DNA from: Mycobacterium szulgai
GTDB lineage: Bacteria; Actinomycetota; Actinomycetes; Mycobacteriales; Mycobacteriaceae
Reading direction: 5' to 3'
Assembly: GCF_002116635.1 (NCBI RefSeq)
Contig: NZ_LQPW01000120.1
Span: 62,001-126,000 of the forward strand
Length of the DNA: 64,000 nucleotides
In this document: positions 7,717-17,049 of the stretch, in pieces
Layout of the letters: every line of letters starts with the position of its first letter
How positions within the stretch are numbered: position 1 is the first letter of the stretch
Position numbers and translations under genes: made by a program
Notes under the pieces: generated by a model
The model's database searches: none
What the model saw: the letters and a program-made list of their open reading frames with translations, nothing else
What the model was told of the DNA's origin: nothing

Positions 7717-8762
7717 CTATCGATCGCGTGCTCGATGAGTTGGGCTACTACCTGCTGGCCGGTGCCGGCGGCGAGGGCCCAGCCACCTTGATGGACGAGG
7801 CGCGCCGCGGCGAGGAACTGGGTTTCGGCACCGCATTCATCTCCGAACGCTGGAATGTCAAGGAAGCCTCCTCGCTCGTGGGGGCGGCGTGTGCGGTCAC
7901 CAGCAGCATGCAGATCGCTACCGCCGCAACCAATCACAACACGCGCCATCCGCTGATCACCGGATCCTGGGCCACCACCATGCACCGGCTCTCCGGCGGG
8001 CGGTTCACGCTAGGCATCGGCCGTGGCATCGCCGCGATCTATGGCGCATTCGGGATCCCGGCAGTGACGACCGCGCAGATGGAGGACTGGGCGCAGGTTA
8101 TGCGCCGGCTCTGGCACGGCGAGGTGATCTTCAACCACGACGGACCAATGGGCAAGTACCCCATCCTGTTTCTCGACCGCGACTTCAACGAAGACATTCG
8201 CCTAGCACTGGTGGCCTTCGGTCCCAACACGCTGAAGCTCGGCGGCCGCGCGTTCGACGACGTCATTCTGCACACCTACTTCGCCCCGGAAACCTTGCAG
8301 CGGTGCGTCAGAACAGTCAAGGCAGCGGCGGAGGAGGCGGGGCGAGACCCGGACAGCGTGCGGGTGTGGTCGTGCTTTGCGACGGTCGGTGACCACCTTC
8401 CCGAGCAGCTGCGGCTGAAGAAGACGGTCGCCCGGCTGGCCACCTATCTACAGGGGTACGGCGATCTACTTGTGAAAACCAACAAGTGGGATCCCGCTGT
8501 GCTGCAACGGTTCCGCGAGGATCAAATTGTGACGTCTGTCGCCGGCGGGATCGATCACAAGGCCACCCCGGAGCAGATCGAGCACATCGCGACGTTGATT
8601 CCCGACGAATGGCTGGAGCCGTCGGCGACTGGGTCGGCCCGGCAATGCGTCGACCGCATTCGCAAGGAATTCGACTTCGGCGCGGACGCGGTGATCATGC
8701 ACGGCGCCACCCCCGATGAGCTGGAACCCGTCGTCGCCGCCTACCGGGCTGACGTCCGCTAG
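7713..8762 (+). CDS. LLM-class F420-dependent oxidoreductase
   Basis: 349 residues starting VTIDRVLDELGYYLLAGAGG from a GTG that overlaps the previous stop (GTGA). The luciferase-like fold is shown by EARRGEELGFGTAFISERW, the ATAATNHNTRHP strand and SGGRFTLGIGRGI. It belongs, by resemblance, to the mycobacterial group typified by MSMEG_2249, which uses deazaflavin F420 rather than FMN. The usual role is hydride transfer to or from a ketone, alcohol or enoyl substrate. It is the last gene of the operon and meets the opposing lipase-like gene with a 4-bp overlap of stop codons. Confidence 0.88.
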   Translation: MTIDRVLDELGYYLLAGAGGEGPATLMDEARRGEELGFGTAFISERWNVKEASSLVGAACAVTSSMQIATAATNHNTRHPLITGSWATTMHRLSGGRFTLGIGRGIAAIYGAFGIPAVTTAQMEDWAQVMRRLWHGEVIFNHDGPMGKYPILFLDRDFNEDIRLALVAFGPNTLKLGGRAFDDVILHTYFAPETLQRCVRTVKAAAEEAGRDPDSVRVWSCFATVGDHLPEQLRLKKTVARLATYLQGYGDLLVKTNKWDPAVLQRFREDQIVTSVAGGIDHKATPEQIEHIATLIPDEWLEPSATGSARQCVDRIRKEFDFGADAVIMHGATPDELEPVVAAYRADVR

Positions 8763-9790
8763 CCGGTGGCCTCGCGAATGTACTCCCCGATCTGGCGCAG
8801 GGAGCGGGTCGCCTCGGGCACCATCGGCGTGATGGCCTGAAAGTCGTGAATTTGACCGGGCCAGACCCGCAACTCCGTCGGCACACCGGCAGCAGCCAGT
8901 TTGGCCGCGGCCAACTGTGCGTCGTGCAATAGCACCTCGGACCCCGAGACGTGGATGAGTGTCCTGGGCAGTCCGGCTTCGATATGGTCGAGCGGCTCAT
9001 AGGGCGCTTCTGGGGTGTCGTCGACCTGGTGCTTGGCGGCCACGCTGGCTAGCAGCGCCGCGAACGCATCGAATGACTTGGCTGAGAACATCGCGTCGGT
9101 CTTCATGTTGGGATGCGATTGCTTGGGTGCGTGTCCCAGTTGCATGAGTGGGGAGATCGCCACCAACGCAGCCGGTGTTTCGTCGATGTTGCGCAGCCGC
9201 TGTGCCAGCGCAAGGGCGAGATAGCCGCCCGCGGAATCCCCCGCCAATACGACCTGATCGGGCTGGTATCCCTGCCTCCGCAGCCACTGGTAGGCATCGT
9301 GGCAGTCGTCGATGGCCATCCCGATCGTGTGCTTGGGCATCAGCCGATAGTTGACGACCAGAAGCGGCGAGTCGGCGAATGTCGACAGCGCATTGACCAT
9401 CCTGCTATGCGAATTCGCCCCGCCAAACAGGAACGAGCCGCCATGCAGAAAGAGCACCACCCGTCGGGTACCGTCTGCGGGCAGCACCCCAGGAGCGTGG
9501 ACCAACTGCGCGGTGGCATTGGGCAACGCGATCGTGGCCTCGGCGGCGCCAGGGGGGACGCGGCGGATTCGGGATGCGGCGTCGATGAGGCCCCATGGCC
9601 AGGGCAGCAGGGGAGCGTAGCTGCCCACGGTCAGAATCGGCCTGACCATCAGTCGCGACGCCGCCGTGAGCAGCCGGGCGGCAATGCTGGGACCGGACTC
9701 GACGACCTCGACGTGAGTGCCGAAATTCACGGCGAAGTTGCGTCTCGCGTATCTGCGGGGGGAGCCGGATAACTGCCTCATTGCGGTCAT
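8759..9790 (-). CDS. alpha/beta hydrolase, hormone-sensitive lipase family
   Basis: 343 residues from ATG 9790, which has AGGAAG 8 bp upstream; a GTG at 9799 is less well placed. HSL-family marks are complete: LHGGSFLFGG (oxyanion HGG), the nucleophile elbow GDSAGG, a DAQLAA acid region with SGSEVLLHD, and the C-terminal IHDFQ with the catalytic His. It is probably an esterase for short or medium acyl or carbamate-like esters, comparable with mycobacterial Lip proteins. It is a single gene, convergent with the F420 operon and separated by 165 bp from the carboxyltransferase gene upstream. Confidence 0.88.
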   Translation of the reverse strand: MTAMRQLSGSPRRYARRNFAVNFGTHVEVVESGPSIAARLLTAASRLMVRPILTVGSYAPLLPWPWGLIDAASRIRRVPPGAAEATIALPNATAQLVHAPGVLPADGTRRVVLFLHGGSFLFGGANSHSRMVNALSTFADSPLLVVNYRLMPKHTIGMAIDDCHDAYQWLRRQGYQPDQVVLAGDSAGGYLALALAQRLRNIDETPAALVAISPLMQLGHAPKQSHPNMKTDAMFSAKSFDAFAALLASVAAKHQVDDTPEAPYEPLDHIEAGLPRTLIHVSGSEVLLHDAQLAAAKLAAAGVPTELRVWPGQIHDFQAITPMVPEATRSLRQIGEYIREATG

Positions 9791-9955
9791 GCTCAACACT
9801 TCCTACGTCGTTGCCCGTGCGACTCCGGACGCGACGAGGGGCCAGAGCGCCGCCGCTGGTCGCGGCCAATGCGTTATTGATAGGGCAATGGTGTTGGGCA
9901 GACCTTCGGTAAACGTTGACCAATCATTGAATTCGCATGTTGAGGCACCAAAACG

Positions 9956-11452
9956 TCAGGGCATGATCAGCGTGCGACTGACCGGTTCCGGAGCGCCCTG
10001 CCGGCTGTAAAGACCTCGCTGCAGTGCCGCCAGCAGCGCATCACGCGTCTCGCGGGGATCGATGAGTTCATCGAAACCCATGTGCTCGGCCGATCGATAC
10101 GACGCCTGCAGTTCGGCATTGCGCAGCTTGGCGGATAGATTCTCGTCGGCGTGGGAGGCGCGGCTTAGCGCGCCGGCCCCCATAGCTCCCATCGTTGCGC
10201 CTGGATAGGCGAACGTGGCCACCTGGGAGTCGAAGCTGATCAGTGACATCACCATGGAGCCGAAACCATAGGCCTTGCGCAGCGTCAGGTGCAGCTTCAG
10301 GGTGGTTGCCGCTGTCTGCGCAGCGAACATCCTTGCCCCGCTGCGCAAAACGCCTTGGCGCTCGGACCGGCTACCCGGAAGCATGCCTGGGTTGTCGGCC
10401 AGGAAGATGAGCGGGAGGTGGAAGGAGTCGGCCACCATGATGAAGTGTGCCGCCTTGTCGGCGGCGTCGGCGTCGATGGACCCGGCCAGAACCTTGGGTT
10501 GGTTGGCGACGACGGCCACCGGATGTCCGCCGAGGTGGGCCAGGGCGCAGATGATCGCCTTGCCGAAAGCGGGCTGGACTTCGAACCAATCGGGCCGGTC
10601 GAACACCACGTCGAGGACCCCGCGCATGTCGTAGACGCGGCGGTTGTCCCGGGAGACGATGTTCAGTAACTCCGGTGTCGGTCTGGGTTCCGACGTCTGG
10701 TCTGTCGGCAGCGACGGCGGGTAGGACCACGCGCTCGGCGGAAAATACGAAAGATAGCGCCGGATGGCGTCGAGCACGGCTTCGTCGTCCTCGGCGACGT
10801 TGTGGATCACGCCACTTGCCAGAGCGACATCCGGACCGCCTAGGTCGTCCTTCGAAATGTCTTCTCCCGTGGATTCTTTGACGACCGGCGGCCCGGCCGT
10901 GAAGATCGCGCCCTGACCGCTCATGATGCTGAAGTCACAGACCGGGGCCACCAGGGCACCGTGTCCTGCAGATGCGCCCAGCACCGCGGTGATCGTCGGA
11001 ACCCGGCCCGAGCATCGAGCCTGAGCAAGCAGGTCGGTTGGAGTCCGCCCGTAATGCACTCCGGTAGGCCGGAACCCGGCACCCTCGAGCAGCATCACCA
11101 AGGGGATCCTGTCGCGCAACGCCAGTTCGGCGATGCGGTAGCGCTTGGAGTTGCTGCCCGGCGCGATGGTTCCGGCCACCGTGGTGAAGTCCTCGGCGCC
11201 CACCAGCACGGGCACGCCGTTGATACGGCCGGAGCCGGTGACGATCGCGTCGGAGGGGATCTCACCACCGACCAGCGTGCCGAACTCGCGGAAGGTACCC
11301 GCGTCGAGAAGTCGTTGCACGCGGGCGCGGGCGTCGAGCTTGCCTTTGTCGCGGTGCTTGTCCAGCCGTTCCGGCCCGCCCATGGCCCGTGCCTGCTGAC
11401 GGCGGCGGTCGAGATCATCGAGGGTCTCGTCCCAGTCCTCGGCTTTCGTCAT
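9956..11452 (-). CDS. acyl-CoA carboxylase carboxyltransferase (AccD-type beta subunit)
   Basis: 498 residues with both halves of a biotin-dependent carboxyltransferase: GGEIPSDAIVTGSGRINGVPV and GHGALVAPVCDFSIM in the first, PKVLAGSIDADAADKAAHFI and NPGMLPGSRSE in the second. It transfers the carboxyl group from carboxybiotin to an acyl-CoA and needs an AccA biotin carboxylase/carrier from elsewhere (AccA3 in mycobacteria), since none is in the window. It is not one of the essential AccD4-6 proteins; similar AccD genes sit in degradation clusters. It is divergent from an F420-dependent oxidoreductase gene across a 44-bp promoter region. Confidence 0.88.
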   Translation of the reverse strand: MTKAEDWDETLDDLDRRRQQARAMGGPERLDKHRDKGKLDARARVQRLLDAGTFREFGTLVGGEIPSDAIVTGSGRINGVPVLVGAEDFTTVAGTIAPGSNSKRYRIAELALRDRIPLVMLLEGAGFRPTGVHYGRTPTDLLAQARCSGRVPTITAVLGASAGHGALVAPVCDFSIMSGQGAIFTAGPPVVKESTGEDISKDDLGGPDVALASGVIHNVAEDDEAVLDAIRRYLSYFPPSAWSYPPSLPTDQTSEPRPTPELLNIVSRDNRRVYDMRGVLDVVFDRPDWFEVQPAFGKAIICALAHLGGHPVAVVANQPKVLAGSIDADAADKAAHFIMVADSFHLPLIFLADNPGMLPGSRSERQGVLRSGARMFAAQTAATTLKLHLTLRKAYGFGSMVMSLISFDSQVATFAYPGATMGAMGAGALSRASHADENLSAKLRNAELQASYRSAEHMGFDELIDPRETRDALLAALQRGLYSRQGAPEPVSRTLIMP

Positions 11453-11496
11453 GCATCTGTCCTACATACTGGATTGCTTACTGTAAAGTCACCCGC
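11453..11496. promoter_or_regulatory. divergent promoter with TACTG direct repeats
   Basis: The 44-bp gap drives genes on both sides. It contains TACTG at 11467-11471 and again at 11479-11483, spaced 12 bp. The 10-mer TTGCTTACTG (11474-11483) also occurs at 43890-43899 in the promoter of the GntR regulator gene. Confidence 0.4.
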
Positions 11497-12519
11497 ATGG
11501 GTAGTGCCGCCCGCTTCAAGATCGACGGTGGCATCTCCAATCAACTCACACGCGCGGCGCAGTCGGCCAGCATTCTGGAAGAACGCGGGTACGACGGGGG
11601 CTGGACGGCCGAAACCAGTCACGACCCGTTCCTGCCGCTGCTGTTGGCCGCCGAGCACACCTCTCGAATCGACCTCGGCACCAATATTGCGGTGGCATTT
11701 GCGCGCAACCCGATGCTCGTCGCCAACCTGGGCTGGGACTTGCAGGCTTACTCCAAGGGCCGCTTCATCCTGGGGCTGGGGACTCAGATCCAGGCTCATA
11801 TCGAGAAGCGATTCAGCATGCCATGGAGCCACCCGGCGCGTCGCATGCGCGAGTTCGTCTCCGCGTTACATGCGATCTGGTCCGCTTGGCGCGACGGCCG
11901 CAGGCTGTGCTTCGAGGGCGAGTTCTACACCCACAAGATCATGACCCCGATGTTCACCCCCGAACCCCACCCGTACTCCGCGCCGAAGATCTTCCTGGCC
12001 GCCGTCGGTGCAGCGATGACCGAGATGTGCGGCGAGATCGCCGACGGCCACCTCGGGCACCCGATGGTCTCCAAGCGATACCTCACCGAGGTGACGATGC
12101 CGCTGCTGCTGCAGGGTTTGCAGCACTCCGGTCGCGATCGCAGCGACCTCGAAGTGTCGGCCGAAGTGATGGTGGCCACCGGCGAAAACGACCAGGAGTT
12201 GACCGCCGCCATCGCCGCCACTCGTAAACAGATCGCCTTCTACGGATCAACGCCGGCTTACCGCAGGGTTCTTGACCTGCACGGCTGGGGCGACCTGCAC
12301 AGCGAATTGCATCGCCTGTCCAAGCAAGGTGAGTGGGACGCCATGGGTTCGCTCATCGACGACGACATGCTGGCGGCTTTCGCCGTCGTCGGACCGGTCG
12401 AGGAAATCGGCGACGCGTTGCGCGCTCGTTGTGAGGGAATCGTCGACCGCGTGCTGCCGATCTTCTACGCCGCTTCGCAAGACTGTATTAGCGCCGCACT
12501 GAAGGAGTTTCGTCAATGA
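11497..12519 (+). CDS. LLM-class F420-dependent oxidoreductase
   Basis: 340 residues from ATG 11497 (MGSAARFKIDGGISNQL). Luciferase-like marks are ERGYDGGWTAETSHDPFLPL, LGTNIAVAFARNPM, SKGRFILGLGTQ and SAPKIFLAAVG. It resembles the MSMEG_2256-type group of F420 enzymes. It is first in a tightly overlapping operon with a P450 and an SDR: the next ATG overlaps this TGA (ATGA). The three together suggest hydroxylation followed by alcohol/ketone redox steps on one substrate. Confidence 0.88.
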   Translation: MGSAARFKIDGGISNQLTRAAQSASILEERGYDGGWTAETSHDPFLPLLLAAEHTSRIDLGTNIAVAFARNPMLVANLGWDLQAYSKGRFILGLGTQIQAHIEKRFSMPWSHPARRMREFVSALHAIWSAWRDGRRLCFEGEFYTHKIMTPMFTPEPHPYSAPKIFLAAVGAAMTEMCGEIADGHLGHPMVSKRYLTEVTMPLLLQGLQHSGRDRSDLEVSAEVMVATGENDQELTAAIAATRKQIAFYGSTPAYRRVLDLHGWGDLHSELHRLSKQGEWDAMGSLIDDDMLAAFAVVGPVEEIGDALRARCEGIVDRVLPIFYAASQDCISAALKEFRQ

Positions 12520-13751
12520 GCGCGCCGACCGTGGATGAGGCCGCCAAGCTACTCGCGGATCCGCTGGCCTATACCGACGAGCCGCGTTTGCATGCCGCAC
12601 TGACACATCTGCGCGCCAGCGCGCCGGTGTCGTGGGTGGAGGTGCCGAATTACCGGCCGTTTTGGGCGATCACCAAACACGCCGACATCATGGACATCGA
12701 GCGCGAGAACATGGTGTTCACCAATTGGCCCCGCCCGGTGCTGGCGACGGTGGAGGGTGATGAGCTACAGGCCGCCGCCGGCGTACGCACGCTTATCCAC
12801 CTCGATGACCCGCAGCACCGGGTGGTCCGCGCGATCGGCTCGGACTGGTTTCGCCCAAAGGCCATGCGGTCGCTGAAAGTTCGCATCGACCAACTGGCCA
12901 AGAGCTACGTCGACAAGATGATGGCTGTGGGGCCCGAATGCGACTTCGTGCAGCAGGTTGCGGTCAACTTCCCGCTGTACGTCATCATGTCGCTGCTCGG
13001 CTTGCCCGAAGTCGACTTTCCCCGCATGCTGAAGCTGACCCAAGAGTTATTCGGCAGCGACGACAGTGAATTTCAGCGAGGCACTACCAACGAAGACCAG
13101 TTGCCGGCGCTGCTGGATATGTTCGGCTACTTCAATGGTGTGACCGCGTCGCGGCGCGAGCAGCCCACCGCGGATCTGGCCTCTGCGATCGCCAACGCGC
13201 GCATCGATGGTGAGCCGCTGTCAGATATCGAAACGGTGTCCTACTACCTGATCGTCGCGACCGCCGGCCACGACACCACCAGCGCCACCATCTCCGGTGG
13301 CCTGCTCGCACTGCTGGAGAACCCCGACCAGCTCAGGCGGCTGCGCGACGATCCGGGCCTCATGGCGCTGGCGACCGAGGAAATGATCCGCTGGGTCACC
13401 CCGGTCAAGCACTTCATGCGCACCGCCGCAAAGGACGCGGAGGTGCGTGGAATACCTATAGCCGCAGGCGAATCCGTGCTGTTGTCGTATGTGTCGGCCA
13501 ACCGCGACGAGGATGTCTTCGACGACCCGTTCCGGTTCGACGTCGGGCGCGAGCCCAACAAGCATCTCGCCTTCGGCTACGGCGTGCACTTCTGCATGGG
13601 TGCCGCCCTCGCCCGGATGGAAGTCAGCAGCTTCTTCACCGAGCTGCTGCCGCGGCTGAAAGCCATTGAACTCAATGGTGATCCGCAATTCGTCGCCACA
13701 ACGTTCGTGGGTGGCCTCAAGCACCTGCCGGTGCGTTATTCGTTCAGGTGA
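12516..13751 (+). CDS. cytochrome P450
   Basis: 411 residues with the full soluble bacterial P450 set: I-helix AGHDTT (about residue 250), K-helix EEMIRW (ExxR), and the heme loop FGYGVHFCMG with Cys360 as thiolate ligand. It has no membrane anchor, so it depends on a ferredoxin and reductase. The 3Fe-4S ferredoxin gene at 48598 is the only obvious candidate in the window. Its length and motifs resemble mycobacterial CYPs acting on steroids, terpenes or branched lipids, but the CYP family is not recognised. It overlaps both neighbours by 4 bp. Confidence 0.92.
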   Translation: MSAPTVDEAAKLLADPLAYTDEPRLHAALTHLRASAPVSWVEVPNYRPFWAITKHADIMDIERENMVFTNWPRPVLATVEGDELQAAAGVRTLIHLDDPQHRVVRAIGSDWFRPKAMRSLKVRIDQLAKSYVDKMMAVGPECDFVQQVAVNFPLYVIMSLLGLPEVDFPRMLKLTQELFGSDDSEFQRGTTNEDQLPALLDMFGYFNGVTASRREQPTADLASAIANARIDGEPLSDIETVSYYLIVATAGHDTTSATISGGLLALLENPDQLRRLRDDPGLMALATEEMIRWVTPVKHFMRTAAKDAEVRGIPIAAGESVLLSYVSANRDEDVFDDPFRFDVGREPNKHLAFGYGVHFCMGAALARMEVSSFFTELLPRLKAIELNGDPQFVATTFVGGLKHLPVRYSFR

Positions 13752-14617
13752 GCAGCAAACCCGCGAGGATGCCCGTGACACAAAAGACGATTGTCATCAC
13801 CGGTGCCAGTGACGGCATTGGTGCCGCGGCCGCACGTCAGCTCAGCCGCAATGGACACAATGTCGTCGTGGTGGGTCGCTCGGGGGCCAAGACCAAAGCA
13901 GTGGCCGCCGAATTGGGTGCGGACTATTTCGTGGCAGACTTCGCCGATCTGTCCCAGGTGCGCGCACTAGCCGACAAAATCCGTGCGGAGTATCCGCGCA
14001 TCGACGTATTGGCAAACAATGCGGGCGGTATGTGCAGCCAAACGCAGCTAACGGCCGATGGCTTTGAGAAGACGTATCAGGTCAACTACTTAGCGCCGTT
14101 TCTGCTTACCACACAGTTGCTGGATCAATTGATCGATTCTCACGCCGCCGTTGTCAATACAACAAGCTCGTCGCAGAAACTGCTGGTCAGGGTCGCCGTC
14201 AACGACCTGGAGAACACGGCTCGACGTAGGCCCAGCGTTGCCTATGCCCTCACCAAGCTGGCAATCGTCATGTTCACCACGGAACTACATCGCCGATACC
14301 ACGCCCGCGGCTTGTCGGCCGTGACGTTTCATCCCGGCTATGTCAACTCCAACTTCGGCGAAGCGTCGGGGTCACGGTTTCTTAATTTCATGAAGTACCG
14401 CATGCCGGTGACCGCGCGGTTTACCGCCACTGCCGAGCAGGGCGCCGAACAGCTGACTTGGCTGGCATCGGGGACGCCAGGTGTCGATTGGACCTCGGGG
14501 GAGTACTACTCGAGACATAGGATCGCCAAAGCCAACCGTGCGGCCTACGATGCCCGGCTTGGGAGCGAGTTGTGGGACCGGACTATGGCCAAAATCGGAC
14601 AGTTCGGGCACCTCTAG
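13748..14617 (+). CDS. short-chain dehydrogenase/reductase
   Basis: 289 residues from GTG 13748 overlapping the P450 stop (GTGA). The NAD(P)-binding GASDGIGAAAARQ lies near residue 20, NNAGG near residue 95, and the catalytic Tyr-Lys pair is in YALTK. The pattern and the C-terminal region resemble retinol-dehydrogenase-like SDRs. It is likely to oxidise the alcohol made by the P450. A second possible start is the ATG at 13769. No gene follows on this strand until the DosR-type box at 14667. Confidence 0.9.
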   Translation: MSSKPARMPVTQKTIVITGASDGIGAAAARQLSRNGHNVVVVGRSGAKTKAVAAELGADYFVADFADLSQVRALADKIRAEYPRIDVLANNAGGMCSQTQLTADGFEKTYQVNYLAPFLLTTQLLDQLIDSHAAVVNTTSSSQKLLVRVAVNDLENTARRRPSVAYALTKLAIVMFTTELHRRYHARGLSAVTFHPGYVNSNFGEASGSRFLNFMKYRMPVTARFTATAEQGAEQLTWLASGTPGVDWTSGEYYSRHRIAKANRAAYDARLGSELWDRTMAKIGQFGHL

Positions 14618-14666
14618 CAGTCGCGGGTCACGAAAGCGTGCGGAACGTGCCGATCGGCGTTACCGA

Positions 14667-14686
14667 TAAGGGACTAATGGCCCTAG
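14667..14686 (+). promoter_or_regulatory. DosR-type box upstream of a DUF1876 gene
   Basis: The core GGGACTAATGGCCC (14670-14683) matches 12 of 14 positions of the DosR core GGGACTWWAGTCCC. It lies 70 bp upstream of the ATG of a DUF1876 gene, a family with DosR-induced members in M. tuberculosis (for example Rv1738, Rv2632c-like). Hypoxia or nitric oxide control is therefore likely. Confidence 0.6.
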
Positions 14687-14753
14687 GGGAGGCCATCGGG
14701 ATTCATGAAGGTCGAAAGTGACCTAGTCCGCAGCATGATTCGGAGACCGACCC

Positions 14754-15002
14754 ATGCACCAGAACAGTCATCCGCAGTCCGTCATACACCCACTGGTCAC
14801 GCTCGCCATCGATGAACACCATGGAAGGACATATGCAAAGGTTGAGTTGGAATTGGGCGGTGCACATCTTGCCGGACTAGGCGTGGCATACCGTCATCCG
14901 GCCGATTGTCTGGCGAGTAAGTCCGGTCAGGAGTTGGCGACGGCGCGGGCCTTGTCGGACCTGGCCGATCAGGTCAGCGCGATGTGCCGGGCCCGGAATT
15001 GA
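14754..15002 (+). CDS. DUF1876 family small protein
   Basis: 82 residues, opening MHQNSHPQSVIHPLVTLAIDEHH and containing the family pattern GLGVAYRHPADCL...GQELATARALSDLADQV. It resembles Rv2632c and, more distantly, Rv1738, a DosR-regulated protein with structural similarity to ribosome hibernation factors. It is monocistronic and preceded by a DosR-like box, so a role in the non-replicating, hypoxic state is plausible. Function is otherwise unknown. Confidence 0.8.
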   Translation: MHQNSHPQSVIHPLVTLAIDEHHGRTYAKVELELGGAHLAGLGVAYRHPADCLASKSGQELATARALSDLADQVSAMCRARN

Positions 15003-15100
15003 CGTAGTTAGCTGCACCGGCCGGTCAGCTGTCCAGGCCACCGACTACGATCGCTAACTGTGCTAAGTGTTGGTCTGGTCGAGTCGGTTGGCTCGAAGGC

Positions 15101-15895
15101 ATGAGCGAAGGCGTGAACGCCCAGACCGCATTGGTCACCGGTGGTGCCTCCGGTATCGGACGAGAAGTCGTCGCGCAGTTGCGCAACGCAGGTCATGACG
15201 TTGTGGCCTGGGACCTCTCCGGCGCCGATATCGATTGCGATGTAAGCGATCCCGAAGCGGTATCCGCGGCGATGGAACAGACTGTGCGGCAGCACGGAGT
15301 GCCTACCCGGGTGGTGACCTCCGCCGGGATCGGGTCGTCCGGTCTGCTGCTGGCACTGCCGCCCGCGGAATGGGAGCGGGTCCTGGCGGTTAATCTCACC
15401 GGCACTTGGTTAACGATCCGCGCGGCCGCTCAAGCGATGATCGACGCCGACGTGCCGGGCTCGATCGTCGCGGTGTCCAGCATCAGTGGCAGCATCGCAG
15501 ACCGGGATATGGGGGCCTACTGCGTTTCGAAGGCCGGTCTGGACATGCTGGTGAAGGTCGCGGCCGCCGAGTGGGGTGTCCACAGCATCCGCGTCAATGC
15601 CGTCGGCCCCGGCGTCACCCGAACCCCGATGCTGCCCGACGCCGAGAAGTGGCCCGCCTGGGTCGAGGGCATGTCCAAGCGGACCGCGCTGCGTCGGCTG
15701 GGGGAGCCCGGCGACGTCGCCGAGGCCATCGTGGGTGTTCTCGAAATGTCCTGGGTGACCGGACAAGTGCTGCACGCCGACGGCGGCTTGTCGCTGCACA
15801 GCCCCATCGATGCGTACGGCCAAGTCGAAAAACTGATGAGGCTCAAGAAACTGCGCGAAATACACGAACAGAAACAACGGGCCAAAGACGGTTAG
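15101..15895 (+). CDS. short-chain dehydrogenase/reductase
   Basis: 264 residues with GGASGIGREVVAQ near the N-terminus, TSAGIGSSG, SSISG (catalytic Ser), YCVSK (Tyr/Lys) and RVNAVGPGVTRTPML. This is a classical SDR; the C-terminus carries a basic tail. GAAGG lies 5 bp before the ATG. It stands alone and meets the alcohol dehydrogenase gene tail to tail with a 4-bp overlap, so its partner genes are not evident. Confidence 0.9.
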   Translation: MSEGVNAQTALVTGGASGIGREVVAQLRNAGHDVVAWDLSGADIDCDVSDPEAVSAAMEQTVRQHGVPTRVVTSAGIGSSGLLLALPPAEWERVLAVNLTGTWLTIRAAAQAMIDADVPGSIVAVSSISGSIADRDMGAYCVSKAGLDMLVKVAAAEWGVHSIRVNAVGPGVTRTPMLPDAEKWPAWVEGMSKRTALRRLGEPGDVAEAIVGVLEMSWVTGQVLHADGGLSLHSPIDAYGQVEKLMRLKKLREIHEQKQRAKDG

Positions 15896-17049
15896 TCGGC
15901 GGCGAAATCGATGATGCCCCGGACGATTTCGCCGTTGTGCAAGTCGCGGTAAGCATCGTTGATGTCGTCGAGGCGATAGCGCCTGGTAATCATCTCGTCG
16001 AGCTGCAGCTGGCCGGTTTGGTAAAGCCTGACCAGCCGGGCGATGTCGGCCCTGGCGTTGCACGACCCGAAGATGGTGCCCGCCAGGGTCTTGTTCATCA
16101 GGATGAAGTCCTGTAGATCGATCTTGATCGAACGGGTCGTTTGTGCAGTCATTCCGGTGAGCACACAGGTCCCGCCCTTGCGGGTGAGTTTCAAGGCATT
16201 GCCGACGTCGGCGGCGGTAATCAGCGACGGCGAGACCACCACGGCGTCGGCCATTACCCCGTAGGTCAAGTCACTCACCAGGTCGAGCGCCTCGGGAAGC
16301 GTTGCGGCGCTGTGGGTTGCGCCGAACATCCGGGCTGATTTCTGTTTGAATTCCATCGGGTCGACCGCGACGATGTGCGCGGCTCCGTTGATCCGGGCAC
16401 CCTGAATGGCGCCCGTGCCGATCCCGCCGGCGCCGACGACTACGACGGTATCGCCGGCGCGCATGCCAGCGCGATTGGCGACCGAACCGTAACCGGTGGG
16501 TATGGCGCAGGACAGCAATGCACTGGGCGCCAGGGGCAGGCTGGGGTCGATCTTGACGAGCGAATTGGCCGACACGACAGTGTGTTCGGCGAAGGCGCCG
16601 ATCTTGGCCAGGTGCCCGAGCGGCCGGCCGTCGGCGGTGTGATGACGGAAGGTGCCGTCGGTGGGCATCCCCGGGGTCATGGTGCCCATGCCCGCATCAC
16701 AGATGTATTCCATGCCGCTCGCACACCACCGGCACTGTCCGCACACCGCGACGAATGACATGACCACGTGGTCGCCGACAGCGAAATCGGTTACCGCGGA
16801 GCCGATTTCACGGACCGTTGCCGAGCCTTCGTGTCCGCCGATCGTGGGGAACATCGGTGTGCGGCCCAGCGATCGCATCACCTCGTTGGGTACCGACATG
16901 TCGCCGGTGAGGATGTGGTCGTCGGTGTGGCAGAGGCCAGCGGCTGCCATCTCGACCAAAACTTCCCCCGCGCGCGGCGGATCGAGTTCGAATTCCTCGA
17001 CGGACCAGGGCCCGCCGACGTCGTGCAAAATGGCCGCCCGGCTCCTCAT
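15892..17049 (-). CDS. zinc-dependent medium-chain alcohol dehydrogenase
   Basis: 385 residues from ATG 17049 (MRSRAAILHDVGGPWSVEEF). Catalytic zinc ligands are in GLCHTDDH and GGHEGSATV; the structural-zinc cysteines lie in CGQCRWCASGMEYIC; the nucleotide fold is GAGGIGTGAIQGA. It resembles class III/NDMA-type ADHs of mycobacteria. The reading frame continues upstream, but this start gives the family N-terminus and overlaps the P450 stop by 4 bp. Co-translation with the P450 means the product alcohol is the likely substrate. Confidence 0.9.
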   Translation of the reverse strand: MRSRAAILHDVGGPWSVEEFELDPPRAGEVLVEMAAAGLCHTDDHILTGDMSVPNEVMRSLGRTPMFPTIGGHEGSATVREIGSAVTDFAVGDHVVMSFVAVCGQCRWCASGMEYICDAGMGTMTPGMPTDGTFRHHTADGRPLGHLAKIGAFAEHTVVSANSLVKIDPSLPLAPSALLSCAIPTGYGSVANRAGMRAGDTVVVVGAGGIGTGAIQGARINGAAHIVAVDPMEFKQKSARMFGATHSAATLPEALDLVSDLTYGVMADAVVVSPSLITAADVGNALKLTRKGGTCVLTGMTAQTTRSIKIDLQDFILMNKTLAGTIFGSCNARADIARLVRLYQTGQLQLDEMITRRYRLDDINDAYRDLHNGEIVRGIIDFAAD

